DNA of 34,454 bases, from the NCBI GenBank assembly GCA_019115825.1, contig DXCV01000083.1, forward strand, positions 1-34,454. The letters run 5' to 3'. The translations under genes were made by a program, and so were the position numbers. This document shows positions 1 to 7,972 of the stretch, piece after piece. Within the stretch, counting starts at the first letter, position 1. The number at the start of each line of letters is the position of its first letter. This DNA is from Candidatus Bacteroides pullicola. GTDB lineage: Bacteria > Bacteroidota > Bacteroidia > Bacteroidales > Bacteroidaceae. The notes below the pieces were generated by a model. The model searched no databases. It had not been told where the DNA came from and was given only the letters and a program-made list of their open reading frames with translations.

Positions 1-2
1 CC

Positions 3-1031
3 TCCGTCCTCCTCATCTACACGGGCGGAACCATCGGCATGATTGAGAATCCGGAGACAGGCGCGCTGGAGAATTTCGACTTCGACCACCTGCTCCGCCA
101 TGTGCCCGAACTGCGGCGGTTCAACTACGACATCTGCTCCTACCAGTTCGACCCGCCCATCGACTCGTCGGACATGGAACCGGCGCTGTGGGCGAAGATA
201 GTCCGCATCATCCACGAGAACTACGAGCGCTTCGACGGCTTCGTCATCCTGCACGGCACGGACACCATGGCCTACACCGCCTCCGCCCTGAGCTTCATGC
301 TGGAGAATCTGGGCAAACCCGTCATCCTGACCGGCTCGCAACTGCCCATCGGCACCCTGCGCACGGACGGCAAGGAAAACCTCATCACCGCCATCGAGAT
401 TGCCGCCGCCCGCCGTCCGGACGGCTCGCCCATGGTGCCCGAGGTGTGCATCTTCTTCGAGAACGAGCTGATGCGCGGCAACCGCACCACCAAAATCAAC
501 GCCGAGAACTTCAATGCCTTCCGCTCCTTCAACTACCCCTCGCTGGCCACGGCAGGCATCCACATCCGCTACAACGAGCACCTCATCCGTCGCCCCGACC
601 CTGTCCGCCCGATGAAGCCCCACTACCTCTTCGACACCAACGTGGTGATGCTCACCCTCTTCCCCGGCATCCAGGAGGGCATCATCGACTCCGTCCTCCA
701 CGTGCCCGGCCTGAAAGCAGTGGTGCTGAAGACCTATGGCTCGGGCAACGCCCCACAGAAGGAATGGTTCATCCGCCAGCTCCGCGAAGCCACCGAGCGC
801 GGCATCGTCATCGTCAACATCACCCAATGCCCCAGCGGCGCGGTGGAGATGCGGCGTTACGAGACGGGCCTCCAACTGCTCCAAGCGGGCGTCATCAGCG
901 GATACGACAGCACACCGGAATGCGCCGTCACCAAGCTGATGTTCCTCTTGGGCCACGGCCTCGCCCTGCCCGAAGTGCGCCGGCTGATGGACTCCGACCT
1001 CGCCGGGGAAATCAGCAAAGACAACGAGTAG
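3..1031 (+). CDS. ansA: L-asparaginase, type I (5' end cut by window edge)
   Basis: This enzyme hydrolyses L-asparagine to aspartate and ammonia; the type I form is usually cytoplasmic. The reading frame is open from base 3, so the true start lies upstream of the window. The first visible residues contain TGGTIGM, the N-terminal catalytic-threonine motif of the asparaginase family. The second active-site motif, HGTDTM, is encoded at about 252-269 and is followed by a typical TGSQLPIG segment. A conserved C-terminal region with NITQCPSGAVEM follows. The 342 visible residues are close to full family length, so only a few N-terminal residues should be missing. No signal peptide can be judged because the start is absent. 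The gene lies convergent to the xylose operon and is followed by a repeat-bearing spacer. Confidence 0.93.
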   Translation, partial: SVLLIYTGGTIGMIENPETGALENFDFDHLLRHVPELRRFNYDICSYQFDPPIDSSDMEPALWAKIVRIIHENYERFDGFVILHGTDTMAYTASALSFMLENLGKPVILTGSQLPIGTLRTDGKENLITAIEIAAARRPDGSPMVPEVCIFFENELMRGNRTTKINAENFNAFRSFNYPSLATAGIHIRYNEHLIRRPDPVRPMKPHYLFDTNVVMLTLFPGIQEGIIDSVLHVPGLKAVVLKTYGSGNAPQKEWFIRQLREATERGIVIVNITQCPSGAVEMRRYETGLQLLQAGVISGYDSTPECAVTKLMFLLGHGLALPEVRRLMDSDLAGEISKDNE

Positions 1032-1158
1032 CGAATCCGGCCTCCCTTGTTGGTAATAATAATAGACATTTCATATTCTTCGCAATCTTTGACGTTCATA
1101 GCTCGTCCCTTACCGAATCCTCATCGAAAGGCTATTTCTCCTATCTATGAACGGAGAG

Positions 1159-1200
1159 ATAACGGAGGGATAACGAAGGGATAACGGAGGGATGAGGGAG
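1159..1200. repeat. Tandem repeat of ATAACGRAGGG, 11-nt unit
   Basis: Three intact units run head to tail (1159-1169, 1170-1180, 1181-1191), followed by a decayed unit (ATGAGGGAG). G and A alternate at the seventh base, giving a 22-nt higher-order period. The same family with the same alternation recurs at 28478-28530. In both places a purine-rich GAGAAAAAG-like tract follows. Confidence 0.9.
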
Positions 1201-1294
1201 AAAAAGGGGGCAAAAAGGAGAGAAAACGTAGGGATGAGACGGAAATCCGGCTAACCCCCAACAAAGTCAATCTAAGAAAATATTTCACAAATTA

Positions 1295-1322
1295 AAGGCA
1301 TGCCGACCCAACGGCACGCCTT
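1295..1322 (-). terminator. Probable terminator of xylE (may act on both strands)
   Basis: AAGGCATGCC (1295-1304) pairs with GGCACGCCTT (1313-1322) over 10 bp with one G-T wobble and an 8-nt loop. On the minus strand it lies 27 bases past the xylE stop and is followed by TTTAATTT, a modest U-tract. It sits between two converging genes. Confidence 0.65.
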
Positions 1323-1348
1323 CATTTCATGCATCGGTATCCACCGCT

Positions 1349-2827
1349 TCACTTGCGGTTCTTCCAAAGATTGGTCATATCTTCCAGCGTCTTGCCTTTG
1401 GTTTCGGGCACAAGGCGCCAAACGAACAAGGCTGCCAGCACGCAGATGCCGCCATAGAGGGCGTAGGTGAACCAGTGGCCGAAGTGCGGGTCACCGGCCG
1501 TCTGCATGTTGAACATCGGCACGAACGTCGCGCTGACAATCCAGTTGAATATCCATTGGAAAGCCACAGCGGTGGCCACGGCTGCGCCACGGATGGTGTT
1601 GGGGAAAATCTCGGCAATGAGCACCCAGCAGATGGGGCCCCACGACATCATGAACGAGGCGCTGTAGACCATGATGCTGAGCATCGTCACCATCTCCAAG
1701 CCGGCCTGGCCGAACGTGAAGGACACGCCGAAAGCACCGATGGCCATGCCTATCGAGCCGGTGATGAGCAACGGCTTGCGCCCCCACTTCTCCACGGTCA
1801 GGATGGCCACGAGGGTGAAGAGGATGTTGACCACACCCATAATGATGGTCTGCATCATCGGGTTCTCCATGCCCATGTCGCCGAAGATGCGCGGTGCATA
1901 GTAGAGCACAGCATTGATGCCCACTGCCTGCTGGAAGACGCTGAGCATGATGCCCACGAAGATGACCAGCACACCGTAGGTGAAGACTTTCTCCGTCTTC
2001 TCCGTCACGGTGTTCTTGATTTCGTTCAGGATGTTGCGGCCTTCTGCCTGTCCGTTAATGCGGCTGAGCACGGCCAGGGCTTTGTCGTCCTGTCCGGCCA
2101 TGACGAGATAGCGCGGCGTCTCGGGCACAAAGCATATCAAGAGAGCGAACACCCCGGCGGGCACGGCCTCGCTGCCGAACATGTATCGCCAGCCGGTCTG
2201 GATAGTCCAAGGGTCGCTGCCCGGAGCCACGGCGTTGATGCCCTGGCCGATGGACTCGATGACGGGGTTGGTGTGGTCGCCCAGGATGAGGAAGTTCACC
2301 ATATAGACCACCAACTGGCCAAAGATGATGGCAAACTGGTTCCACGACACCAGCGTGCCGCGGATGTGGCTTGGCGCCACCTCGGCAATATACATGGGGC
2401 AGATGGCCGAAGCCAAACCCACGCCCACGCCACCGATGACACGGTAAACGTTGAAGGCGATGAGCAACGCATAGTTGGGCACCCCATATTCGAAGAACAG
2501 GAACTCCGGCTCCATCGAACCCAAGGCGGAAATGAAGAACATGATGCCCGCAAAGATGAGCGAACGCTTGCGCCCCCAGTTGGAGGCAAGGTATCCCGAC
2601 AGGGCACTGCCGATGATGCACCCGATGAGGGCGCTGGCACACGTGAAGCCGTGCCACCCGTCAGTATAGACAAAGTCTTCCGCCCCAAGGAAAAAGGCTT
2701 GCAAGCCCTTCTCGGCACCGGAAATGACTGCCGTGTCATAGCCGAAGAGGAGGCCGCCCAAGACAGCCACCAGCACAATGGTAAATAGGTAGGATTTACT
2801 TCCGTTTTCTGTGGTAGTTTGTTTCAT
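1349..2827 (-). CDS. xylE: D-xylose:H+ symporter (MFS sugar porter)
   Basis: A 492-residue inner-membrane sugar transporter of the major facilitator superfamily, sugar porter family, expected to import D-xylose with protons. Family marks are visible: GGLLFGYDTAVISGA in helix 1, a GRKRS loop, PETPRYL after helix 6, a QQAVGINAVLYYAP helix 7 segment that carries the paired glutamines used for sugar binding in XylE, and PETKGKTLEDM at the C-terminus. Its length equals that of E. coli-type XylE. It is the last gene of the regulator-xylB-xylA-xylE cluster, which supports xylose as substrate. A strong hairpin with a T-tract separates it from xylA, and no TAnnTTTG promoter is visible in the 60-bp gap, so it probably depends on read-through. 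Confidence 0.93.
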   Translation of the reverse strand: MKQTTTENGSKSYLFTIVLVAVLGGLLFGYDTAVISGAEKGLQAFFLGAEDFVYTDGWHGFTCASALIGCIIGSALSGYLASNWGRKRSLIFAGIMFFISALGSMEPEFLFFEYGVPNYALLIAFNVYRVIGGVGVGLASAICPMYIAEVAPSHIRGTLVSWNQFAIIFGQLVVYMVNFLILGDHTNPVIESIGQGINAVAPGSDPWTIQTGWRYMFGSEAVPAGVFALLICFVPETPRYLVMAGQDDKALAVLSRINGQAEGRNILNEIKNTVTEKTEKVFTYGVLVIFVGIMLSVFQQAVGINAVLYYAPRIFGDMGMENPMMQTIIMGVVNILFTLVAILTVEKWGRKPLLITGSIGMAIGAFGVSFTFGQAGLEMVTMLSIMVYSASFMMSWGPICWVLIAEIFPNTIRGAAVATAVAFQWIFNWIVSATFVPMFNMQTAGDPHFGHWFTYALYGGICVLAALFVWRLVPETKGKTLEDMTNLWKNRK

Positions 2828-2834
2828 GGTTGGT

Positions 2835-2878
2835 AAAATAAAACCCCTCCCGGTCTCCCATCGGGAGAGCGGAAGGGG
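2835..2878 (-). terminator. Terminator-like hairpin between xylA and xylE
   Basis: On the minus strand, CCCCT/AGGGG (5 bp), an internal 3-bp stretch and CTCCCG/GGGAG-type pairing (6 bp) fold around a 3-nt loop. TTTTATTTT (2843-2835) follows directly. This is a canonical intrinsic terminator shape placed 10 bases after the xylA stop and ending 8 bases before the xylE ATG. It could attenuate xylE or mark the 3' end of the xylA message. Confidence 0.8.
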
Positions 2879-2887
2879 CGTTGATGT

Positions 2888-4204
2888 TTATGCGTACATG
2901 TTTACGATAGCCTCATACAACTCTTGCTTGCCGCTGGTCTGCTTGGGCTCGCCCTTGGTCTTGGCATAGGCCACGACGTCTTCCAGCGTCAGCTTGCCGT
3001 CCTCGAACTCCTTGCCCTTGCCGGCGTCGAAAGAAGCATAGCGGTCGGCCAGCATCTGCTTGTAGGGAGACTCTTCGAGCAGACGGGCTGCGCTCTCCAA
3101 GGCGCGTGCCATGACGTCCATGCCGCTGATGTGGGCAATGAAGATGTCCTCCAAGTCGGTGGAGTTGCGACGGGTCTTGGCGTCGAAGTTCGTGCCGCCG
3201 TTGCCGAAGCCGCCGTTACGGATGATTTGCATCATGGCCTGCGTCAGCTCATAGTTGTCGATGGGGAACTGGTCGGTGTCCCAGCCGTTCTGATAGTCGC
3301 CGCGGTTGGCGTCGATGCTGCCCAGCATGCCGTTGTCCACAGCCACACAGAGTTCGTGCTCGAAGGTGTGTCCGGCCAGTGTGGCGTGGTTCACCTCGAT
3401 GTTCACCTTGAAGTCCTTGTCCAGGCCGTGGGCTTTCAGGAAGCCTACAACGGTCTCCGTATCCGCATCATATTGGTGCTTGGTGGGTTCCATGGGCTTC
3501 GGTTCAATGAGGAAGGTGCCGGTGAAGCCTTTGGAGCGGGCATAGTCACGGGCAATGCGGAGCATCATGGCCAGGTGTTCCTTCTCGCGCTTCTGGTCCG
3601 TGTTCAGCAAGGACATGTAGCCTTCGCGGCCGCCCCAGAAGACGTAGTTCGTTCCGCCCAGTTCGATGGTAGCGTCGATGGCGTTCTTGATTTGCACGGC
3701 TGCGCGAGCCACGACGTCGAAGTCGGGGTTGGTGGCGGCACCGTTCATGTAGCGGGCGTGACCGAAGACGTTGGCCGTGCCCCACAGCAGTTTGATGCCG
3801 GTCTCTTCTTGTTTCTTCTTCAGGTAAGCCACAATCTCCTTCAGGTTGGCTTCGTACTGCTCGATGGTGTCGGCCTCGGCGCAGAGGTCTACGTCGTGGA
3901 AGCAATAATATTCGATGCCTATCTTCTGCATGATTTCAAAGCCGGCGTCTGCCTTGTGCTTGGCAGCTTCCACGGGGTCGGCGCTGTCGTTCCACGGGAA
4001 CTTCTTCGTTCCGCCGCCGAACTGGTCGCCACCCTCGGCGCACAACGTGTGCCACCAAGCCATGGAGAACTTCAGCCAATCCTTCATTTTCTTGCCCATG
4101 ATGACCTTCTCGGGGTCGTAGTAGTGGAAAGCCATCGGGTTCTTGCTGTCTTTACCTTCAAATTTAATCTTCCCAATCTCGGGGAAATACTCTTTTGTTG
4201 CCAT
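2888..4204 (-). CDS. xylA: Xylose isomerase
   Basis: Converts D-xylose to D-xylulose in the cytoplasm using two divalent metal ions. The 438-residue length fits the longer (class II) xylose isomerases. Visible marks are the catalytic His-Asp segment FHDVDLC (H103, D106), the metal-binding signature [14 protein letters not shown] in the middle, [17 protein letters not shown] with a metal-ligand set, and [12 protein letters not shown] near the last metal site. It follows xylB after a 47-bp gap that contains a small GTGTCC/GGACAC hairpin, so the two are probably one transcript. A strong terminator-like hairpin follows the stop. Confidence 0.97.
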   Translation of the reverse strand: MATKEYFPEIGKIKFEGKDSKNPMAFHYYDPEKVIMGKKMKDWLKFSMAWWHTLCAEGGDQFGGGTKKFPWNDSADPVEAAKHKADAGFEIMQKIGIEYYCFHDVDLCAEADTIEQYEANLKEIVAYLKKKQEETGIKLLWGTANVFGHARYMNGAATNPDFDVVARAAVQIKNAIDATIELGGTNYVFWGGREGYMSLLNTDQKREKEHLAMMLRIARDYARSKGFTGTFLIEPKPMEPTKHQYDADTETVVGFLKAHGLDKDFKVNIEVNHATLAGHTFEHELCVAVDNGMLGSIDANRGDYQNGWDTDQFPIDNYELTQAMMQIIRNGGFGNGGTNFDAKTRRNSTDLEDIFIAHISGMDVMARALESAARLLEESPYKQMLADRYASFDAGKGKEFEDGKLTLEDVVAYAKTKGEPKQTSGKQELYEAIVNMYA

Positions 4205-4223
4205 AGTTTTTTATATGATTTAT

Positions 4224-4239
4224 GTGTCCCGCAGGACAC
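4224..4239 (-). other. Small hairpin between xylB and xylA
   Basis: GTGTCC (4224-4229) and GGACAC (4234-4239) form a perfect 6-bp stem with a 4-nt loop. No T-tract follows, so it is not an obvious terminator. It may be an mRNA-stability or processing element, which is inference. Confidence 0.45.
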
Positions 4240-4251
4240 GAGTTATTGATT

Positions 4252-5736
4252 TCAGATTGCTTTTTCCAAATAGGATTTCCAACGTCCGTAGGCATCGGCA
4301 TATGCCTGGCGGTCAGCCTCGACTGTCTCTATCACTTCCAGTTTCTCCAACGTGGCGAAAGCTTCGTTGTGGTCGCGATAGATGCCCGCACCGATGCCTG
4401 CCCCCTTGGCGGCACCTACCGAGCCGTCGGTGTCGTATAGCTCGATGGTAGCTCCCGTCACGCCCGCCAAGGTTTGGCGGAAGATGGGGCTGAGGAACAT
4501 ATTGGCGTGTCCGGCATGGATTTTCTTCACCGAGATGCCCATCCCTTCCATCACGTCGATGCCATACTTGAAGGAGAAGACAATGCCCTCCTGAGCGGCA
4601 CGGATGAGGTGGCGACGGTCGTGCACGTTGAAGTTCACCCCGTGGATGGAGCACCCCGTCTCACGGTCTTCGAGCACACGTTCCGCCCCGTTGCCGAAGG
4701 GCAGGATACTGACGCCCGCACTGCCGATGGGGGCTTGGGCGGCGAGACTGTTCATATCGTTGTAGAAAATACCTTCGGGAGCAACGTTGCGTTTTATCCA
4801 AGAATTGAGGATGCCCGTCCCGTTGATGCAGAGCAAGACGCCCAAACGGGTTTGTCCTGCCGTATGATTGACGTGGGCAAAGGTATTGACGCGGCTCTTG
4901 GGGTCGTAGTTGACAGAGCCGTTCACGCCGTAGACCACGCCGCTGGTGCCTGCCGTCGAGGCAATCTCGCCAGGATTGAACACGTTCAGCGAGAGGGCGT
5001 TGTTGGGCTGGTCTCCTGCCCGGTAAGTGATGGGCACGCCTTCGGGAAGGCCCAGCTCCCGCGAAGCAATGGCGCTGACACGGCCTTGCTCTGCAAAAGT
5101 GGGACGGATGTCGGCAATCAGCGACTCGTCGAAGCCGTAGTAATCCATCAGGAAACGGGCCACGCGGTTTTCCCTGAAATCCCAAAACATACCCTCGGAC
5201 AAGCCGGATACCGTAGTACAAATCTCGCCGCTCAGGCGCATGGCGATGTAGTCGCCCGGCAACATAATCTTGTAGATCTTCGCATAGATGTCCGGCTCGC
5301 TCTCCTTCACCCACGCCAGCTTGGAAGCGGTGAAGTTGCCGGGCGAGTTGAGCAGATGACCCAAGCACATGTCTTTGCCCAACGTCTCGAAAGCGCGTTG
5401 CCCGTAGGACACGGCACGCGAGTCGCACCAGATGATGGCAGGGCGCAACACCCGTTGTTCCTTGTCCACGCACACCAAGCCGTGCATCTGGTAGGAGATG
5501 CCGATGGCTTTGATATCCCTGGCATCCGCCCCCGACTCCACCAAGACGGCATGTGTCGCCAATTTCAAGTTGTCCCACCACATCTGCGGGTCTTGTTCGG
5601 CCCATCCCTGCCGCACCGCGATGATGGGTGCCTCTGTCTTGGGATAAAAGGCCGAAGCCACACATTTGCCGGTCTCGGCATTCACCAAACTCGCCTTGAC
5701 GGACGAGCTTCCTATATCATAGCCTAATAAATACAT
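4252..5736 (-). CDS. xylB: Xylulokinase (FGGY carbohydrate kinase)
   Basis: Phosphorylates D-xylulose with ATP to xylulose 5-phosphate, which feeds the pentose phosphate pathway. The 494-residue protein begins with the sugar-kinase phosphate-binding segment LLGYDIGSSSVKASLV. It carries the substrate loop QMHGLVCVDKEQ, the WCDSRA segment, and a second-domain AGTSGVVYGVNG nucleotide-binding motif. Length and order match FGGY kinases. The partners xylA and xylE directly downstream and a Nudix-type regulator directly upstream (31-bp gap) identify xylulose as the likely substrate among FGGY sugars. No internal promoter of the TAnnTTTG type was seen before it, so transcription probably starts upstream of the regulator. 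Confidence 0.95.
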   Translation of the reverse strand: MYLLGYDIGSSSVKASLVNAETGKCVASAFYPKTEAPIIAVRQGWAEQDPQMWWDNLKLATHAVLVESGADARDIKAIGISYQMHGLVCVDKEQRVLRPAIIWCDSRAVSYGQRAFETLGKDMCLGHLLNSPGNFTASKLAWVKESEPDIYAKIYKIMLPGDYIAMRLSGEICTTVSGLSEGMFWDFRENRVARFLMDYYGFDESLIADIRPTFAEQGRVSAIASRELGLPEGVPITYRAGDQPNNALSLNVFNPGEIASTAGTSGVVYGVNGSVNYDPKSRVNTFAHVNHTAGQTRLGVLLCINGTGILNSWIKRNVAPEGIFYNDMNSLAAQAPIGSAGVSILPFGNGAERVLEDRETGCSIHGVNFNVHDRRHLIRAAQEGIVFSFKYGIDVMEGMGISVKKIHAGHANMFLSPIFRQTLAGVTGATIELYDTDGSVGAAKGAGIGAGIYRDHNEAFATLEKLEVIETVEADRQAYADAYGRWKSYLEKAI

Positions 5737-5767
5737 GATGATAGAATATTAATAAGGTATATGGATG

Positions 5768-6505
5768 CTACTTTCTCATTCGGTTATAGATTTTCTTGTC
5801 GAAGCGATAGAAACGCGCGGCACGGTGGGCCACGCCTTGCTGCTTTTCCTCCAAGGGTATGACGTAGTCCATCATGGCTATCTTCTTGTGGAAATTGCGG
5901 ACGTCCACCGCCTTGCCATACACCAACTCATAGAGCGTGCGGAATTGGGAAGCCGTAAACTTACGGGGCAGGAGGTCGAACAACGCAGCCGGATTGGCGT
6001 CGGTATACTGACGGATATATCCCAAAGCCTCCTTGATGATGAGGTTATGGTCGAAAGCCAAGTCGCCAATATCTTCCAAAGCCACCCAACAGGCTTGGTA
6101 AGCCTCCAAGCCCCGGTTGAGCGCCCGGTCAATCTTCACTAAAGAAAGGTAGGCGATGGTGACGATGCGCTCCACTCTGGATTGCATGGCACGCTCCAGC
6201 CAATGGACATCTTTGGGGTCTTTGGTGCGGTCTTTCGAGCCAAAAGCCTTGAACTGCACCAAAGGAACATTCTTCAAGCCCGTCAATTCGTTCAGCACGC
6301 GGGCGGCGGCTTCGTCCAAATCTTCGTCCATATAGATAAGGCTTCCAGGAAGTTTCATGTCGTGGAACACTTCTCCCCCTTCCTCGCCCATACGGCGTAT
6401 CAGGAGGACTTTCAGTTTATCACCGTCAAAGCCCACCACCACACAATCCACAGAAATGTGATTGTTGGCCAAAGGCTGATTTTGCATGTTTTCGTTATCT
6501 GGCAT
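5768..6505 (-). CDS. Nudix-domain transcriptional regulator of the xylose operon (NrtR/AraR-like)
   Basis: A 245-residue protein with an N-terminal Nudix-like fold (about residues 15-150) and a C-terminal winged-helix part (about 165-245, including KFTASQFRTLYELVYG). That layout is the NrtR family, which in Bacteroides includes sugar-responsive repressors. The Nudix box region (G54 to L77) is degenerate. The REUxEE core reads RVLNEL and the spacing is one residue longer, so hydrolysis is unlikely and ligand sensing is the probable role. It heads the xylB-xylA-xylE cluster, which suggests that xylose or a derivative is the effector. A longer frame opens at a TTG at 6532, but that codon overlaps the -7 promoter element at 6530-6537. 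The ATG at 6505 is therefore the likely start, with the ATG at 6487 as an alternative. Confidence 0.85.
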   Translation of the reverse strand: MPDNENMQNQPLANNHISVDCVVVGFDGDKLKVLLIRRMGEEGGEVFHDMKLPGSLIYMDEDLDEAAARVLNELTGLKNVPLVQFKAFGSKDRTKDPKDVHWLERAMQSRVERIVTIAYLSLVKIDRALNRGLEAYQACWVALEDIGDLAFDHNLIIKEALGYIRQYTDANPAALFDLLPRKFTASQFRTLYELVYGKAVDVRNFHKKIAMMDYVIPLEEKQQGVAHRAARFYRFDKKIYNRMRK

Positions 6506-6529
6506 GGCTGTTTTTCGATTAATCCGCTG

Positions 6530-6563
6530 CAAAGATATGCCTATTCAACACAATACGCAAAAA
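6530..6563 (-). promoter_or_regulatory. Promoter of the xylose operon
   Basis: On the minus strand TATCTTTG (6537-6530) matches the Bacteroidetes -7 element TAnnTTTG. TTTTTG (6563-6558) lies exactly 20 nt upstream, as expected for the -33 element. The transcript would begin near 6523, leaving a short leader before the ATG at 6505. Confidence 0.82.
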
Positions 6564-6626
6564 TAAATCGTGATAAAATCATATGTTATAAAACACTATT
6601 TCTCAGACATATACATATCATACTTC

Positions 6627-6718
6627 ATACAATATAGTCTTATTGTATTTCTAACAATATAAAATCATCTGTTATCATACGATATACAATATATACTTAT
6701 TGTACTTATAACAATATA
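6627..6718. promoter_or_regulatory. Duplicated palindromic motif, probable operators
   Basis: Two 35-bp direct repeats (6627-6661 and 6684-6718, offset 57 bp) are nearly identical. Each begins with the perfect inverted repeat TACAATA-6 nt-TATTGTA and ends with a third half-site, ACAATATA. The arms are unchanged between copies while the 6-nt spacer differs (TAGTCT versus TATACT), which is what a protein-binding site would show. Candidate binders are the Nudix regulator or a regulator of the plus-strand gene. Confidence 0.65.
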
Positions 6719-6769
6719 GATGAGCGAAAGTTCTTGGGACAAACAATCCGGATATAAAACGGAAATGCT

Positions 6770-6777
6770 TATATTTG
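6770..6777 (+). promoter_or_regulatory. -7 promoter element of the wecB-like gene
   Basis: TATATTTG fits TAnnTTTG perfectly and lies 54 bases before the chosen ATG at 6832. No convincing -33 element was seen. The second operator-like repeat ends 51 bases upstream. Confidence 0.65.
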
Positions 6778-6831
6778 CAGACCCTAATCATAAAAACATA
6801 TATTCATCGTCATCATATAGACATCAATCTT

Positions 6832-7917
6832 ATGAAAGTAACCATCATCTCGGGCGCACGCCCCAATTTCATGAAGATAGCCCCTCTGTGCCGCGCCATG
6901 GACGCCGCACGCGAAGCAGGCAAGAACATTGCCTACCGCATTGTCTACACCGGCCCTCACGACGACCCTGCCCTTGAGCCTTCCCTCTTTGCCGACCTGG
7001 CCATGCCACAGCCGGATGCCTTCCTGGGCGTCAGCGGACATGACCATTCGCAGATAACGGCAGACATCATGCTGGCTTTCGAGAAAGAACTGGATGCCTG
7101 CCCGGCCGATGTGGTGCTGGTGGTAGACGACATGACTGCCACCATGAGCTGCGCCATCGTAGCCAAGAAACGGGGATTGAAGGTGGCGCACGTCATTGCC
7201 GGCACCCGATCGTTCGACATGAACATGCCGCGCGAGGTGAACCGTACCATCGTAGATGCCATCTCGGATTACCTCTTCACCGCAGGCATGGTGGCCAACC
7301 GCAACCTCAACCAAGAGGGCATGATACCCGACTATATCCATTATGTGGGAAACATCCTCATTGACACCATCCGCTACAACCGGCATCGCCTGATTCAACC
7401 GATGTGGTTCGACAGCCTGGGACTGCGCAAAGGCAATTATCTGCTGCTCACCCTCAACCGCCACGACCTGTTGGAGAAGAAAAATGTGCTGCAGTCTTTG
7501 CTGCAAACCCTTCTCCTGAAAGCGGAAGGCCTCCCCATCGTAGCCCCCTTGCATCCATACGCCGAAAAGGTCGTGGAAAGCCTGGAGCTGAAAGCCCCCA
7601 ACTTGCACTTGCTCCCTCCACAGAGCTACCTGCACTTCGGCTTCCTCATCAACCAAGCCAAAGGCATCGTGACGGATTCGGGCAACATTGCCGAAGAAGC
7701 CACCTTCCTCGACGTGCCTTGCATCACGCTCAACACCTACGCCGAGCACCCCGAGACCTGGCGCATCGGCACAAATGAGCTGGTGGGCGAAAACACGTTC
7801 GCTCTCTCTTCCGCCATGGACAAGCTGATGAAAGGAGAATGGAAACACGCCACCCTGCCCGACCGTTGGGACGGGCGCGCTGCCGAACGAATCGTAAAAA
7901 CCCTTATAGAAGGGTAA
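6832..7917 (+). CDS. WecB-like protein (UDP-GlcNAc 2-epimerase family), diverged active site
   Basis: A 361-residue protein of the UDP-N-acetylglucosamine 2-epimerase family (GT-B fold). Family marks are the N-terminal SGARPNFMKIAPL, MPREVNR, a nucleotide-binding DSGNIAEEATFLDVP segment and AEHPETWRIGTNELVG. Epimerases normally carry GDT, HVEAGLR, PEExNR and GHRRE. Here the matching places read DDMT (D100), HVIAGTR (I122 in place of Glu), PREVNR (R134 in place of Glu) and LNRHD (N209 in place of His). Most catalytic positions are thus changed while the UDP-binding half is kept. The start is the ATG at 6832; a TTG farther upstream in frame overlaps the -7 element. The next gene has its own promoter, so this one may be monocistronic. 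It may be a non-epimerising member of the family. Confidence 0.8.
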   Translation: MKVTIISGARPNFMKIAPLCRAMDAAREAGKNIAYRIVYTGPHDDPALEPSLFADLAMPQPDAFLGVSGHDHSQITADIMLAFEKELDACPADVVLVVDDMTATMSCAIVAKKRGLKVAHVIAGTRSFDMNMPREVNRTIVDAISDYLFTAGMVANRNLNQEGMIPDYIHYVGNILIDTIRYNRHRLIQPMWFDSLGLRKGNYLLLTLNRHDLLEKKNVLQSLLQTLLLKAEGLPIVAPLHPYAEKVVESLELKAPNLHLLPPQSYLHFGFLINQAKGIVTDSGNIAEEATFLDVPCITLNTYAEHPETWRIGTNELVGENTFALSSAMDKLMKGEWKHATLPDRWDGRAAERIVKTLIEG

Positions 7918-7955
7918 AAGAAGCAAGCGAAAGAAGCAGATTCGCGCCAATTTGC

Positions 7956-7963
7956 TACCTTTG
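7956..7963 (+). promoter_or_regulatory. -7 promoter element of the DUF5686 gene
   Basis: TACCTTTG fits TAnnTTTG. It lies 10 bases before the ATG at 7973 and 19 before the in-frame ATG at 7982, so the second ATG would give a more usual leader. Confidence 0.6.
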
Positions 7964-7972
7964 CGCCCTGAT

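Larger units (their letters stand above)
1032..1348. other. Spacer between ansA and xylE
   Basis: This 317-base gap has no convincing gene. It holds an 11-nt tandem repeat block (1159-1200), an A/G-rich tract just after it (about 1200-1240), and an inverted repeat near the end of xylE (1295-1322). Nothing else is recognised. Confidence 0.7.
6506..6831. other. AT-rich divergent spacer between the xylose regulator and the wecB-like gene
   Basis: A 326-base spacer, much richer in A+T than its surroundings, with no credible gene. It contains the xylose-operon promoter at its left end, a duplicated 35-bp palindromic motif (6627-6661 and 6684-6718), and the -7 element of the plus-strand gene (6770-6777). 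Confidence 0.75.

Noticed and set aside
1475..2788. Long plus-strand open frame opposite xylE
   Set aside because: It is a shadow of the GC-rich codon pattern of xylE: rich in His, Asp and Gly, with no domain. The same holds for long antisense frames opposite xylA, xylB, relA, rarA, the TonB receptor and the ABC genes.
4224..4239. Terminator between xylB and xylA
   Set aside because: The stem is only 6 bp and has no T-tract on the transcribed strand.
6505..6532. Start of the Nudix regulator at the TTG at 6532
   Set aside because: The codon overlaps the -7 promoter element TATCTTTG; the ATG at 6505 lies downstream of the expected transcript start.
6775..6831. N-terminal extension of the WecB-like protein from 6775
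   Set aside because: It would start at a TTG inside the -7 element; the family N-terminus begins at the ATG at 6832.
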